DNA of 64,000 nt from Maniola hyperantus (GCF_902806685.2 NC_048548.1:806001-870000), one strand, 5' to 3'. Positions 1-11,612 are shown, numbered from the stretch's first letter. Numbers and translations: made by a program. The notes: generated from the letters alone by a model not told the origin.

Positions 1-3000
1 CTGCCAAACTCCGAACATCGATGCACTCGCCAAACGCGGTGTCATCTTTAACAATGCTTTCACTTCCGTCAGCAGTTGCTCACCTAGGTAAAAGTAATTA
101 TTGCAGATACTTACTAAACAGACACTAGGTTAGTAGACCCAGCCGGGGATTGAACTTAGGTCCTAGTTAGATATTTAGAACTCTAAATTAGCTCAGCCCC
201 CCAATTGTGTAAGAATAACCGTTTCATGGCTATCGCAATCGTCAAGAATATCTGCCCTTTGATTGGTTGATTCGCTGTTTACATTTTTTCACAGCCAATC
301 AAAGGGCAGAATTCTTGACGATTGCGATAGCCATGAAATGGTTATTCTTACACAATTGGGGGGCAGGTCAGGTGTCATGAAAGCCTTCGTTTGTTTTTTA
401 ACAACCATTAGCTAAAGCTATACCTACGAGTAAAGTCCCTAAGCTTTTTGATCCAATTCTGTATTGAAAACATATTTTAGGTAAGTTATAGGTCTATTCA
501 AGAACAATACCCGGGTGAGTTCGTTGTGGGCTCTTCTCAGACTGGGCGCGTTTGGAACCCCCGTAGCTTTAGTTTTAAGTTCGCGTAAAAATTATCTTAA
601 TCCAACAACTGACCATCAAAAAGTTTTATTTATTGCCTATTTCGAATAAAATATTGGTTTTGACTTTGAATGCTCTCGGCTGATTTACTATTATTTTACA
701 ATCTATTAAAAATTGAAAACTTTTATAGGGAGGTATATACGTATTTCTTATTAATTTAGGATTTAGGTATACCGCTAGGCCTAATCAATCATATCTGTAA
801 CCCCAATCAAATAAGCGGGAAGTAAAAATTCTAACATGCACTCACATAAGTGTACCTAATCCTAGAATAAAATTTTTAGTCGTGCGGCATTGTTGACTGG
901 CACTCCAAGCCATCAAAATGGGATGTACGGGTTGCATCATGGCGTTCACCACTTTAACTCCTTCGACAATATCACCAGTTTGCCGAATAAGCTGCGAGAA
1001 AATGGCATTTACACCGGTAAGACTTTTATTATATAATAAAACGGTATTTACGCGAAAGTTTGAAAGTAGACAATCTGCGTAAGTTTGAGTTTTACCGAGT
1101 CTATTTAGGCTTTAAGTTTAGCTTCGCTAATTTTCAACTTTCATAATGGAATGGAGTCTTCAAAAAGGTGTAATCTTTAAATCTAAACATTTTTGTTTGT
1201 TTTAGGTATAATCGGGAAAAAGCATGTGGGTCCTCAAGAGGTGTACCGCTTTGACTTCGAACAGACAGAAGAAAATAATCACATCAACCAGGTTGGGCGA
1301 AACATTACATACATCAAGCTCCTCACCCGAGAGTTTCTCGCTGAAGCCAACAAACAAAACAAGTAAGAACTAAGAAACATAAGACATTTTTTTCTAATTG
1401 GCGTTATTTTCCAATACTATCTACGAAAGTATTATAAACCAAATGAAACGCGACTATGAGAACGTACACATTAGTCTTTCGTCACGACAGACTAGAGTTT
1501 AGGTACGTCTTCACAAAACTGTATGACTAATCGATTTCCGTCACGTCATAACATGGTTTCACTTTATTGCCAACTTTTATCACATGACTTTTATCATAAC
1601 ATCAGTGAATTTTTGCCACGATTGACCGCCCCTAATATCTGGCCGCTATAGGCCTGGGCCTACTGGGTCTTAGGGAAAATCCGCCACTGATAAAACAGTA
1701 ACGTGTTTGGGTCCTCATATCTGAATCTGGAATTGTATTATAGACCATTCTTCCTGTACGTCGGTTTCCACGACCCCCACCGTTGCGGGCACAGCAACCC
1801 CGAGTGGGGCCCGTTCTGTGAGCGGTTTGGCTCCGGCGAGCCTGGCATGGGCCACATCCCCGACTGGCAGCCATGGTACTACCAGTGGGATGAGATACAG
1901 CTGCCGTACCATGTTCAGGTAAACTGGAAGGTCGACGTTTCAAATTCCACCCATTGCAATATTGTTGTGCCTATTCTTAGCACAAGCTTTACGCTTAGTT
2001 GGAAGGGCACTTTCCCTTACCTCAGATTTTCCTAAGATGCCCAGATTCTCCACTTATTCAAACGTCTTACAGTACCGCCCTAGCATGTTCCTATATTCAT
2101 CCAGTTACAGCCTACTATTTATTTAACGTGATATTCTATACATCTGCTATCTGCTCTAAAGTCTAAACATGGGAACAATCTCTATTTTTGGCACCCAATA
2201 GTGCAAATAGGGCAATGTTAAAAACTTTAATTCTTATCTAATAATATTTATTAAAGGATACGGAACCAGCTCGAAGAGATATCGCCGCCCAATATACAAC
2301 CATGTCGCGATTAGATCAAGGTAATCAAACCTACATGGATTTACCATTTCTTATCACTCCTTACAATATGATTAATCTATTAAGTGATTGATCTTGAAGT
2401 ATGTGTAACAAAATGTCCTTTGATTTATATAGGCGTAGCACTCGTCCTGAAGGAAATAGAAGCAGCCGGTCATAAAGATGATACACTAGTTCTGTACACA
2501 TCCGACAACGGTATACCGTTCCCATCTGGGCGGACCAACTTCTACGACCCTGGTCTCCAAGAGCCTCTGATAATGTCCTCCCCTGACCCTGACGCGAGAA
2601 GGAATGAGGCGTCCGGGGCCATGGTCAGTTTGCTGGACATTATGCCCACCGTGCTGGATTGGTTCGGAATCAAAGAGGAACAAGAAATGAGTAATGATAT
2701 ATGGGGCGATGATAGTCCTAAAAGTTTGTTGCCTATTTTGAAAAAAGGTGAGTTATCATTTTTATAAATATCTACATAGCGCAGTAGCGTTGCAGTTCGC
2801 AGTCAAATTTTTCATATTTATTTTGGCCGAAACTATGCAGCAGGTGATTTTAATGAATCTCAGATATGGTACGGGAAGTGCAGCAACCGCACTGTCTCGA
2901 AATACTACACAGCGATCAATTTTTTCGAACTTCGGGATGTAGTAACGCATAAACGGGCGTGGAAATCAGATGAAAGTAGCTTCCATCCTACTCTATGATA

Positions 3001-4875
3001 GCTTCTTTCACAAACGACTAGGTCTAGTACACTAGCACCATAGATTGACACCTACCTACAATGTAACGATCGTAATCACATGAGATTGACCGACGTTCAC
3101 TACTAGCTATAATGCAGTTTCAGCAAATCTCAAAAATCAACCAATTACAACGATTGCGATCATGCGATTATGGCAATGTGATAATCACAACTTAGTAGCT
3201 TTTTGAATATGATTTCAGAACAATATTTAAAGCGAAAATAAAATTAAGAGCAATGTCTTCCCAGATAATATGAGAAGCTTAAATTTCTAGAGCCGAAACC
3301 CAATGACCAAGAAGTAGTATTCGCCTCACAAACCCACCACGAGATCACAATGTACTACCCGATGCGCGCAGTACGCTCGCGCCGCTACAAGCTTATACAC
3401 AACCTCAACTATGGCATGCCTTTCCCCATCGACCAGGATCTATATGTGTCGCCTACTTTCCAGGTAAATTCAAGCGAAGCTTTAAAATTCAATTTAAGTC
3501 TATCCCACATTAGGTAGTTTAACGATAACAAACGAGTTTCAAAAAGAGTCACTGGATACAAGCATCACAAGACCGTGGACTGTGGAAACGCCTACAACAG
3601 ACCTATTTCTATGATGATGATTCTATTAAAAGAATCTTATTTATAAAAATAAGACATCACAAATACAACTTATTACAAATCATTAACCCAGTGCGGGCGA
3701 ACGCGGGTGTGCGGGGCGATCCCTCCCCGATTGCCATTTCAACCTGTCGCGTACTATACCCACACACTAAAGAGAGACCTTTAACAAATTCGTCTATTTA
3801 CTGGTTTGTGATTTAATTAAATAATAATAATTTAGATATTTTATGTTTAAAACATTGTATAATGTATTTTCGCAGGATATTTTAAACCGCACTCGTAGCA
3901 AGCAGCCCCTACCGTGGTACAAAACACTCAAGCAGTACTACTACCGCCCGCAATGGGAGTTCTACGACATACGTGCTGATCCTTTGGAACTCAAGAATTT
4001 GCATGGTAATTTTTTTTTAATACCTACTTGGCAGTTCCGGTTTTATGACTGGTCATAATTATTATTTTAATTTCGAATTTACTTTACAAAAAAAGATATG
4101 TTTTTAAATTTTTTGTTACCGACTGTACTTAGCTGTCACCAATGCAATGGCATAGCAACTCAGCGTGGCAATATCAGTAGGTAGCAAAATTCTTTCATGA
4201 AAGTGACAATTTTAAAATTTTATTTAGGTACTAGCTTATGCTCGCGACTTCGTCCGCGTGGACTACACAAATTTCAAACCCCTATTTTACCCCCTTAGGG
4301 GTTGAATTTTCAATAATAATAGCTATCTGCATGCCAAATTTTAGCCCGATCCGTCCAGTAGTTTGAGCTGTGCGTTGATAGCTCAGTCAGTCAGTCAGTC
4401 AGTCACCTTTTCCTTTTATATATTTAGATTTATCCCAATTTTAAAATGTAAGAAACTTTTAACTTATTCATCTTAACCTTAAATTAGGCCACTGAGTAGT
4501 AACGAATAACGAACGAACGAATCTTGAAGGGGTATGTCAATTTTACATCATCATCATCAACCGATAGACGTCCACTGCTGGACATAGGTCTCTTGTAGGG
4601 ACTTCGACACGCCATGGTCGTGCGCCGCCTGAACCCAGCGGCTCCCTGTGCGACTCGTCTGATGTCGTCCGTCCACCTAATCAACCTCACCTGTAATCCC
4701 TCACAATCATCCAGGTAAGCCGTCTCTGGAGGCCGTGGAGTCATCTCTCCGGTCGCGACTACACGAGTGGCAGCGCCACACGCGCGACCCGTGGCTGTGC
4801 GCGCCCGGCGCCGTGCTCGAGCGCGCCGCGTGCCAGGCGCTGGACAACGGCCTCTCACACTTCCTTCATCACTAA
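1..4875 (+). CDS. SGSH: N-sulfoglucosamine sulfohydrolase (heparan N-sulfatase), 5' partial, 9 exons
   Basis: Lysosomal sulfatase that removes N-linked sulfate from glucosamine during heparan sulfate degradation. Exons read from splice sites and continuous phase: 1-87 (partial), 880-1016, 1206-1362, 1744-1918, 2257-2320, 2433-2747, 3291-3463, 3876-4005, 4715-4875 (TAA 4873-4875). Family residues are visible: the C-x-P-S-R motif whose Cys (77-79) becomes formylglycine, GKKHVG in exon 3, FHDPHRCGH in exon 4 and TSDNGIPFPSGRTN in exon 6, all matching active-site positions known for SGSH. An intron splits the Ser codon of C-x-P-S-R. The C-terminal exon carries the DPWLCAP block. The upstream exon(s) with signal peptide and the first metal-binding Asp pair are outside the window. 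Introns hold a palindrome, a SINE, a Lep1-like element and an RTE fragment. Identification is from homology recalled across the whole length; confidence is high for the family and good for exon edges. Confidence 0.95.
197..363. repeat. Long palindrome / MITE in SGSH intron 1
   Basis: CCCCCCAATTGTGTAAGAAT at the left is mirrored at the right end (ATTCTTACACAATTGGGGGG). The arms are about 70 bp and nearly perfect, with a short A/T-rich loop near 275-290. CAG lies on both outer flanks and may be a 3-bp target duplication. Confidence 0.8.
495..600 (+). mobile_element. CR1-type LINE 3' UTR fragment
   Basis: Contains GGGCTCTTCTCAGACTGGGC and the following GTTTGGAACCCCCGTAGCTT. These match, in the opposite orientation, the 3' UTR of the LINE at 59813-62040 (near 59945-60015) and a fragment at 41515-41575. 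The rest of this intron (601-879) is A/T-rich with nothing recognisable. Confidence 0.5.
1919..2040 (+). mobile_element. tRNA-derived SINE (family B) fragment at an SGSH splice donor
   Basis: The + strand carries the B-box part and body of the SINE family seen at 27705-27880 and 36382-36537 (GGTCGACGTTTCAAATTCC, then AGCACAAGCTTTACGCTTAG). Similarity begins at the exon 4 donor itself (GTAAAC aligned to GAAAAC of other copies). The A-box head is missing. Confidence 0.6.
3685..3775. repeat. GC-rich MITE fragment (CGACAGGTCGAGATGGCAA family)
   Basis: Contains GTGCGGGCGAACGCGGGTGT and GATTGCCATTTCAACCTGTC. Related copies lie at 4960-5100, 11998-12205 and 44655-44750. Only one arm is present here, inside SGSH intron 7. 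Confidence 0.5.
4229..4436 (+). mobile_element. Lep1-like Helitron-type nonautonomous element, subfamily B
   Basis: Runs from ACTAGCTTATGCTCGCGACT to the (CAGT)n tract followed by CCTTTTCCTTTTATATATTT. At least eight more copies occur in the window. Assignment to Lep1/Helitron-like repeats is from knowledge of lepidopteran genomes; the copy number is seen directly. Confidence 0.7.
4543..4700 (-). mobile_element. RTE-type LINE 3' end fragment
   Basis: The reverse complement encodes the RTE C-terminal block (WTDDIRRVA) and the tail motif GTCCAGCAGTGGACGTCTAT with (ATG)n. It sits directly upstream of the last SGSH exon, so the acceptor lies a few bases beyond TE sequence. Confidence 0.65.
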
Positions 4876-4892
4876 ACATCATCAACTCATCA

Positions 4893-4950
4893 CACCGGGC
4901 TCGTCGTGCGCGCCGCGTGCCAAGTTCTGGACAAAGGCCTCTCGCATGTA
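4893..4950 (+). repeat. Partial duplication of the SGSH 3' coding end
   Basis: GCGCGCCGCGTGCCA followed by CTGGACAAAGGCCTCTCGCA repeats the last coding stretch of SGSH (about 4823-4862) about 82 bp downstream. It lies after the TAA, so it would be 3' UTR. Confidence 0.6.
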
Positions 4951-4959
4951 TCGCGTGGC

Positions 4960-5100
4960 ATTCGGGGTGGGGACGCCCCGCACACTCCCCGCGCTAACCC
5001 GGTGCGGGTAACGTGCAGGGTGGTGCAGGTGTCTGCGGGGCGTCCCCCCGCCTCATACCCCGATTGCCATCTCGACTGTTGCGTAAGCTATAGTTGGCGT
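4960..5100. repeat. GC-rich palindromic MITE (CGACAGGTCG family)
   Basis: Inverted GGGGACGCCCCGCACACTCC and GGGGCGTCCCCCCGCCTCAT arms around GCGGGTAACG, ending in GATTGCCATCTCGAC. Confidence 0.55.
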
Positions 5101-5332
5101 TGCAGTATTTTTATCTTTTTAAAAATTGAACCAACAAACAATTATTAGAATAAGTCTATAGATGAGTAAGTACATTAATTCTTTTAAGATCCTTCGTATT
5201 ATAAATCTTTATTTCTCCTTGAAAATTAAATGTGAATCTTGCCTTCATTAAAGTAATCTCATGATCAATAATTTATATATGATTTATTATTTATTTTTCA
5301 GTGATCAATATTATAATGTGATTTATTATTTA

Positions 5333-5553
5333 CTAGCTGAAGCCCGCGACTTTGTCCGCGTGGATTTCGGTTTTTAAAAATCCCGTGGGAACTCTGATTT
5401 TCCGGGATAAAAAGTAGCCTATGTAAGCCCCGGGATGTAAGCTATCTCTGTACCAAATTTCGTCAAAATCGGTTGAACGGATGGGCCGTGAAAGGCTAGC
5501 AGACAGACAGACGGACGGACAGACAGACACACTTTCGCATTTATAATATTAGT
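5333..5553 (+). mobile_element. Lep1-like element, subfamily A
   Basis: Starts ACTAGCTGAAGCCCGCGACT, has the internal block ATCCCGTGGGAACTC, and ends with (CAGA)n and CACTTTCGCATTTATAATAT. This is the standard full-length architecture seen also at 16739, 46000, 57455 and 63480. Confidence 0.75.
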
Positions 5554-5559
5554 TATTTA

Positions 5560-6496
5560 TTTATTTTTCAAATATTTTTGAATTACAATGTTATGACTTC
5601 GTCCACAATTTAGCATTAATATATTTTATAGTACTAATTAAGAGTTTATGAAATGTTCTAAATAATTGACATATCAAAATAGAGATGTTTGTGAAAATAA
5701 AAATGTTTTAGTATAATTTGCATATTTTCTTTATTTGATTGGCACCTCCAAATAATAACCTACATAAAATGCATTAAAATCACCAACTTATATTATATCA
5801 CAAATAATAACCTACATAAAATGCATTAAAATCACCAACTTATATTATATCACAAATAAATAGTAACATGACACATGTAACTACAAATATGAATTGGGAA
5901 CCTACCACATTAAATACCACATATTCCACGAAATGTAACGACCTAGGTTGAGGAATGAAATGTTCCTGTATGAATGTTCCTACCATTATGTGAATAATGG
6001 AAAGAGGCATGACCCTCAGGAATGCAGAATACGATGCAGGGAGAGAAATCTTACAAAAATCATAAAATCACAAATTATTATTAAAAATTAAAAATATATA
6101 AGTAGGTTTAGGAGTCATACAATTAATATGTTAACTAAATCCTACACAGATTGGTAAGTATCACAAATTATTCAACAAAATATTATGATAAAGATTATGC
6201 ACCTTTTTATATAAATAATATAATATTTAAAAAAATTATATGTAACTAATTTAAATTACTAAATATAGTAAAATAGTCAGTAAATTTATAATTTTTTTTT
6301 TTTAAAGTAAGTACTTAACATTAAGCGTATATTAATTTTTGGTAACTTAATTATTTGTGTGTATTGAAAACTAGAACAGTTGAGATGAGATGACTATAAT
6401 AATGTTTGTATTTATATTTATCATTCCTATTGACTAAATATCATTCCTGCTCACTAATATATTCTCTTTATGTGAATAAATATTTAATTGTTAGTA
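5560..6496. other. A/T-rich intergenic, one 52-bp direct duplication
   Basis: No gene recognised. Two copies of a 52-bp unit starting AATAATAACCTACATAAAAT lie at 5751 and 5803. The remainder is A/T-rich and probably contains the 3' ends of the converging SGSH (+) and membrane-protein (-) transcripts. Confidence 0.5.
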
Positions 6497-9311
6497 TTAA
6501 TAGTCCAGATAGAAGTCATTAAGTTCTTCCAGGTCAGCAGCTAGGTTCTCGTCCAGGGCATACAGGTTCTGCACCATCTTCTCCGTCTCCAGAACCTGCA
6601 ACAGGAATTTTATGTTATATCTACAGTACATCAGCTGTTGATAGTTTATCTAAGCATATAAAAGGAAAAGGTGACTGACTGACTGATCTAACAACGCACA
6701 GCTCAAACTATTGGACAGATTGGGCTGAAATTTGGCATGCAGATAGCTATTATGACGTAAGCATCCGCTAAGAAAGGATTTTTGAAAATTCAACCCCTAA
6801 GGGCGTGAAATAGGGTTTTGAAATTTGTATAGTCCACGCGGACAAAGTCGCGAGCATAAGCTAGTTCAGCATATAAAGGGGGTTTAGTATAAGTATATTA
6901 TATGCCTATATGGGGAGCATGGAGCCTAGCCTATCTAGTAGTCCGCCGTTTTATTTTTATTTCAAAATAGCTGCCATAGATAAAACCTGTTTTATTCAAT
7001 AGCTGGCATCAAGACAAACTAGAATAATTGCATTTAGGGTCTTGGATTGGAACAGACTTGGCATTAACATGAACGGCGAGCACATCACTCACCTTCGATT
7101 CGTGGATGAAATAGTTGTTACTGCAGAGACTCTGGATGGTCTTAATGCAATGCCCAGTGATCATAGCAGAGCTTCTCAGCAGGAAGGCCTAAAAATGAAC
7201 ATGAGTAAGACAAAAATCATGTCTAATGTTTATGTCCTGCCTCAACCCAGCAATTGTTGGTAGATCTTTTTTTTTAATCTGCACTTGAAATACCTAGGAC
7301 CTAGGACACACAATGTCCAAAGTAGGTCCAATAATTTAGAGAAAAACGTCGGCCGCCAAATCCAACTCGGCTGGGCAATGTTTGAAATGTCTTCTCATTT
7401 TGAAGACCAAACTCTTCAAGCACATGTTGCCAGTGACAGAGACATGGTCGCTAACTATAGGATTCATAAGAAAACTCAAAAGAGTCACTCAGCAAGCCAT
7501 GGAGAGATCTATGCTTGGACTTACTCTATGTGATCAAATCAGAAATGAGGATATCTGTAGGAGAGCAGACATAGCTCAGTGGGTGGTGAAGCTGAAGTGG
7601 CACATAGTTCGAAAAACTGACAGACGTTGGGGTCCTAATGTCCTAAAATGGCAACCTTGCACTGGAAAGCACAGTGTTGGAAGACCTCCACTAGGCGGAC
7701 GGACAACATCAGGCGAGTCAGGAGACATTCAGGCAGCATTAGACCGTGGCGTGTGGAAGTTCCTACAAGAGCCCTATGTCCAGCAGTGGATGCCTATCGG
7801 TTGATGACGATGATGAATCTAAGATTACAATAGGGATTTTTTTTAAATCTTAATTTTTAATTTATATAGGAAATAGAAAATGACTAATAAAAATAATATT
7901 TCAAGGTATCTGTAAATAATATTTTAATGTGTATGTATTTTTAATGCAGTTTGTATTTTAGCGTTTAAAGTACCGTGAGTGATTTCCATTCTAAATAATA
8001 TCTGCCAAAACCGCGGCGCGTGCGCGAACGGACTCCCTTGAAAAAGGACCCCAGATGGGTTCGAAACTAGTCGGGCTAACGTCGACTAAACACGTGAGTA
8101 CAGCCCGGACAGATATCATTGTATCATTGCATGCCGCAAGGTAGAGTTTGGACGTACACTAATAATTTCTTTAATATCTGTAAGTAAACTAATCCAAATT
8201 CGCAATAAAGAAAATTGAATTGAATTGAATCCTTTTTAGTAAAGTACATTATAGAGAACCTACATGAAAAATTACTAGATCTACCAGTTTAGGCTGTGTG
8301 TTGTCTGTTAGTCACTTCACAGTACAGTTTGAAACAGCAATAACAATGCGCTTACCATAAGACCAATCTGTTCAAGCCTCTTGCTCTTCATGAGGTAAGT
8401 CTTAATGTAGATGTGCAGGTACCCGTACACAGCACAGCACAGAGCAATCACACCACACAGCTTGATGGTAGCTTTCCAGCTGCTAAACATTTTCTCCTGA
8501 AATTAATTACCAATTTTTTTATTTTTTATAAAGAATATTAACCATATTAGTCATGACTAATATTCCCCTTTCTTTCCCCTCCGACTCAGCATAATGCTTG
8601 TGTTTGGAGTGGGTACGAGAATAGTGCAACAGTTTTGAACTGCCAACCTTTCGGATTTCAGTCCGCGCCTTGACCGTTGAGCTATTGAGGCTCTAAATAA
8701 ATTGTTAATTTAATCAACCTATACTTTTGTACAAATAAAGTTTGTAGGAAGTAATCTCTGGAACTACTGAACTGATTTTGAAAATTCTGCTATATGCTTT
8801 TAGAAAGCTATATTATTCCTGAGTGACAGAAGCTATATTCCTATATTTTACTATACATAGTATAAAGTCGCTTCCCGCTGTGTGTATGTATGAACGCGTA
8901 GATCTTTTAAACTACGCAACGGATTTTAATGCGGTTTTCGTCAATAGATAGAGTGATTCAAGAGGAAGGTTTATAGCTATAGTGTTGTTCTCAAAAAATT
9001 AGAGATCCCTAGAGAAATTGAAAAATGTGAATTAGGTCGAAAAAATCCTCTCATTTGAGTTTCCCAGGCAAATACACCTCAATGACACCACATTAGTATC
9101 TACATTGCACCCATGCGAAGCCGGGGCGGGTCGCTAGTTTTACTATTAAAAAAATTGGAGATTCACACTACATTAAAGATAATATTCAGTTCTTGTCTAG
9201 TGGATAGAAGAAAGAGCCAGCAATAAAATTGTAAAAGCAATCTAACGATAAATCAAGTTAACTTACGGGTTGGATAGCGATCAGCGGCATTTCTTCCGTT
9301 GTTTCGGCCAT
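6497..9311 (-). CDS. Small single-pass membrane protein, unidentified, 3 exons
   Basis: Exons on the minus strand: 9311-9267 (ATG, 15 codons), 8496-8356 (47 codons), 6595-6497 (32 codons plus TAA). All junctions are phase 0 with GT/AG sites, giving 94 residues. Order: short acidic N-terminus (MAETTEEMP), then one hydrophobic segment at about residues 24-46 (TIKLCGVIALCCAVYGYL and on), a basic stretch (MKSKR), and an acidic C-terminal tail ending NDFYLDY. The layout suggests a small integral membrane protein with a charged tail; I cannot place the family and do not assign a function. The long introns hold a Lep1-like element, an RTE fragment and a SINE. It is divergent from MRPS33 and may share its promoter region. 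Confidence 0.8.
6648..6866 (-). mobile_element. Lep1-like element, subfamily B
   Basis: Reads TATAAAAGGAAAAGGTGACT, CTCAAACTATTGGAC, then CGCGGACAAAGTCGCGAGCA and AGCTAGT. Lies in intron 2 of the small membrane-protein gene. Confidence 0.7.
7035..7815 (+). pseudogene. RTE LINE reverse-transcriptase C-terminal fragment
   Basis: Codes in broken frames for the RTE RT block. The catalytic FADD position reads FVDE; then GLKMNMSKTKIMSN, ETWSLTIGFIRK, RSMLGLTLCDQIRNEDICRR, a WGPNVLKWQP block and VQQWMPIG before the stop. Frame breaks near 7260 and 7530 and the lost catalytic Asp show it is dead. Confidence 0.8.
7965..8150 (+). repeat. Unclassified dispersed repeat
   Basis: GTTCGAAACTAGTCGGGCTA, then ACGTCGACTAAACACGTGAG recurs inverted at 56985-57075. 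No coding potential was found. 8160-8340 is otherwise featureless intron. Confidence 0.4.
8513..8697 (-). mobile_element. tRNA-derived SINE, family B
   Basis: The minus strand starts GAGCCTCAATAGCTCAACGG (A-box region), followed by a B-box GGTTGGCAGTTCAAAAC and the SINE body. The T-run at 8513 marks the A-rich tail. Confidence 0.75.
8845..9140 (-). mobile_element. Lep1-like element, subfamily C
   Basis: AGTATAAAGTCGCTTCCCGC, ACGCAACGGATTTTAATGCG, ending CGAAGCCGGGGCGGGTCGCT. A partial copy lies at 28611-28730. Confidence 0.55.
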
Positions 9312-10412
9312 TTAGACCTTGTTGAGAAACGTCTATTTGTAAACAATAGACTTGTTTTTATCTCTATACAACAATTATTCGTAAGCAATTCACTGTTTGC
9401 GTTGAAAAAGCAAAATACGCCGAAAAACGTAAGTTTCGACCGAGTATACACCGATCCGATCTAAAAAGTAATCATTTTTGTCACAAGTAGGTATTGATTT
9501 TGCGAGTAAAATAATTAATTGTGTTTCATTTCAGGCACTCAGCTACCCGTATTAGTACCTATATTATCTATGCACTCACTCAGCTGCACTGAGCTGCACA
9601 GACCAATAACCCTGCGCGATTGCGGGAGAATCAAAGAGTATATAATCACTATGGGGAGAATGACAGCTACATACAATGTCTCGATCGATTGGTTAACGCT
9701 CGCTCACTATTGGCTACAATGCATTGTTGCAACAAGAATCGCACAAATTCAGTCAATCAGAACCACTGAGATTGTAATAATGATTGATGCAGGTTTTAGA
9801 CAATCGCCCTACCGATACGGTTCACTTCGTCTATCATCAATCTTCTCAGTCCTCAAATCCACAGAACACATTTACTCCAACCTCCAACTCAATTACAGAG
9901 TACTTTGTAAATATCCTCCCTTGAGTTCCTGGTCCCTTCCATAGATTATCTATGGGTTACACCCTCAGGTTTCATCCATAGAGTATGATTATATGGTTTC
10001 ACCCATGTTTTACCATACAAGAGGCGCTAAGGCTCTCTTGGTACTTGAAGGGTGCTGTTGGAGAACAAAGGTTTTTAGAATATATCTTTATGGAATATTC
10101 AAACAAGAACAAAGGGGACACTTGACGATGACGGCAACGTTAGTTCCGATTTTCGCCACGCGCCAAGATAGCCTTGTCGCACTTCCATATAGGTCAAACC
10201 ACAGACTAATAACATATGAACATATGGGCCGTATAAAAAGTACCTACTCTGTGATGGGCAAGCCGAAGTTATATAATGTACTCTGTGGCCGAAGTGACCG
10301 AAACGTCATAACAATGTAAGGTTAGAAAAGTATTTTTCAAAATATAATATAATATCACAGACAGTTAAATATTTTGTATCTTAGCAAATCACGTTCATAT
10401 CCTTTCAGTAAA
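9312..10412. promoter_or_regulatory. Divergent intergenic region between the membrane-protein gene and MRPS33
   Basis: About 1.1 kb separates two start codons facing apart, so both promoters must lie here, though no TATA box or initiator can be assigned. Two MITE copies occupy much of it: 9640-9805 (family also at 45300-45480 and 54765-54905) and 10005-10190 (family of 55131-55313). Confidence 0.4.
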
Positions 10413-11192
10413 ATGGCAACGAATTTCGTAAAATATTCGCAACTTATAAACAACTCTACGAAATACGCACAGCGAATGAAAAGGTTATCCAACAGGATCT
10501 TCAGCGAAGTTGCGATTCCTACCAATCCTAAGTCAATGAAAGTTGTGAAGATCTTCTCAGCCCGACCGCTGCACACTAATGAAGAGGTAACAGTCAACAC
10601 CATTATTCTGAATTTTCTCACTGTATTCCTTATTGCTGTGGGTAGGTAGTGAACCAGGAACATATTTACTGTATCCCTTCCCTTAACCACACACCTAATA
10701 AGATTTCAGGAATAATATCGTATAGGCTCCCAGATGCCTTCGCATAATGACTTGATTCAGAGTCAGAAAATGGGATTTTGATTTTAGGTCTAAAGATTAT
10801 TATCTGAAACACACACACAGAAACTGAAAACCAAATTAGGTCACCCATCTGGTTAGTGACTTGGGTCAACATTGCTTAACCAGCTTAATATACACTGTTG
10901 CAATTAGGCCCATAATATAGCAACCCTATTTCTAAACTTGTTATCATGTTTTTGTTTATCTGCATTTTATGTTTTTCTTAAACTGTTCATTCATTGATTT
11001 GACTCTTTTTAGATCATCCACTACTACCCTCGGCATGTGGAGACAGGCACGCTGATGATGAAACTGCGAGAGTATGGTCTGTTCCGAGATGAACATCAGG
11101 ACTTCAAGGAGGAGATGAAACGACTCCGCGAGTTGAGAGGCAAAGTGAAAGGCTGGAAGAGAAAGATGAACTTGGAGGAAAAGCAAGCTTAG
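10413..11192 (+). CDS. MRPS33: Mitochondrial small-subunit ribosomal protein S33, 2 exons
   Basis: Exons 10413-10586 (58 codons) and 11013-11192 (59 codons plus TAG), phase 0, 117 residues. The block RMKRLSNRIFSEVAIPTNPK then SMKVVKIFS and the C-terminal GLFRDEHQDFKEEMKRLREL are the conserved core of MRPS33/mRpS33, with the usual lysine-rich end. Component of the mitochondrial 28S subunit, made in the cytosol and imported. ATG at 10413 is preceded by AAA and begins the conserved-length N-terminus. The family is normally about 105-115 residues, so the gene looks complete. Confidence 0.95.
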
Positions 11193-11223
11193 TATTATAG
11201 TGCACATTACTTGAAGACCTGCA

Positions 11224-11612
11224 TTTTTAGGGTTCCGTACCTCAAAAGGAAAAACGGAACCCTTATATGATCACTTTGTTGTCTGTCTGTCAAGAAACCT
11301 ATAGGGTACTTCCCGTTGACCTAGAATCATGAAATTTGGCAGGAAGGTAGGTTTTATAGCAGACATGAAGGGAAAAATCTGAAAACCATGAATTTTGATG
11401 ATTACATCACAAAAAAAATTTAAATGTGTTCATGAACAAATATTGCTATTTTCAACTTTTAAAGTAAGATTACTATACCAAGTGGGGTATCATATTATGA
11501 AAGGGTTTTACTTGTACATTCTAAAAAAGATGTTAATTTATTTTCAGGCATAATAGTTTTTGATTTATCGTGCAAAATGTTGATAAAATAAGATTGTAGT
11601 ACGGAACCCTCA
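11224..11612 (+). repeat. Dispersed repeat with GGTTCCGTACCTCAAAAG start
   Basis: About 390 bp starting just after the MRPS33 stop: GGGTTCCGTACCTCAAAAGG, hairpin partner GGAACCCTTATATGATCACT, ending TTTATCGTGCAAAATGT. Other copies at 36540-36690, 40798-40905, 48720-48960 (inverted) and 63940-64000. It probably lies in the MRPS33 3' UTR. Confidence 0.65.

Noticed and set aside
4484..5148. GC-rich frames at the SGSH 3' end as a separate gene
   Set aside because: Explained by the last SGSH exon, its partial duplication and an RTE scrap.
9270..10319. Several plus-strand frames upstream of MRPS33
   Set aside because: They cross MITE sequence repeated at 45300 and 55131 and match no protein.
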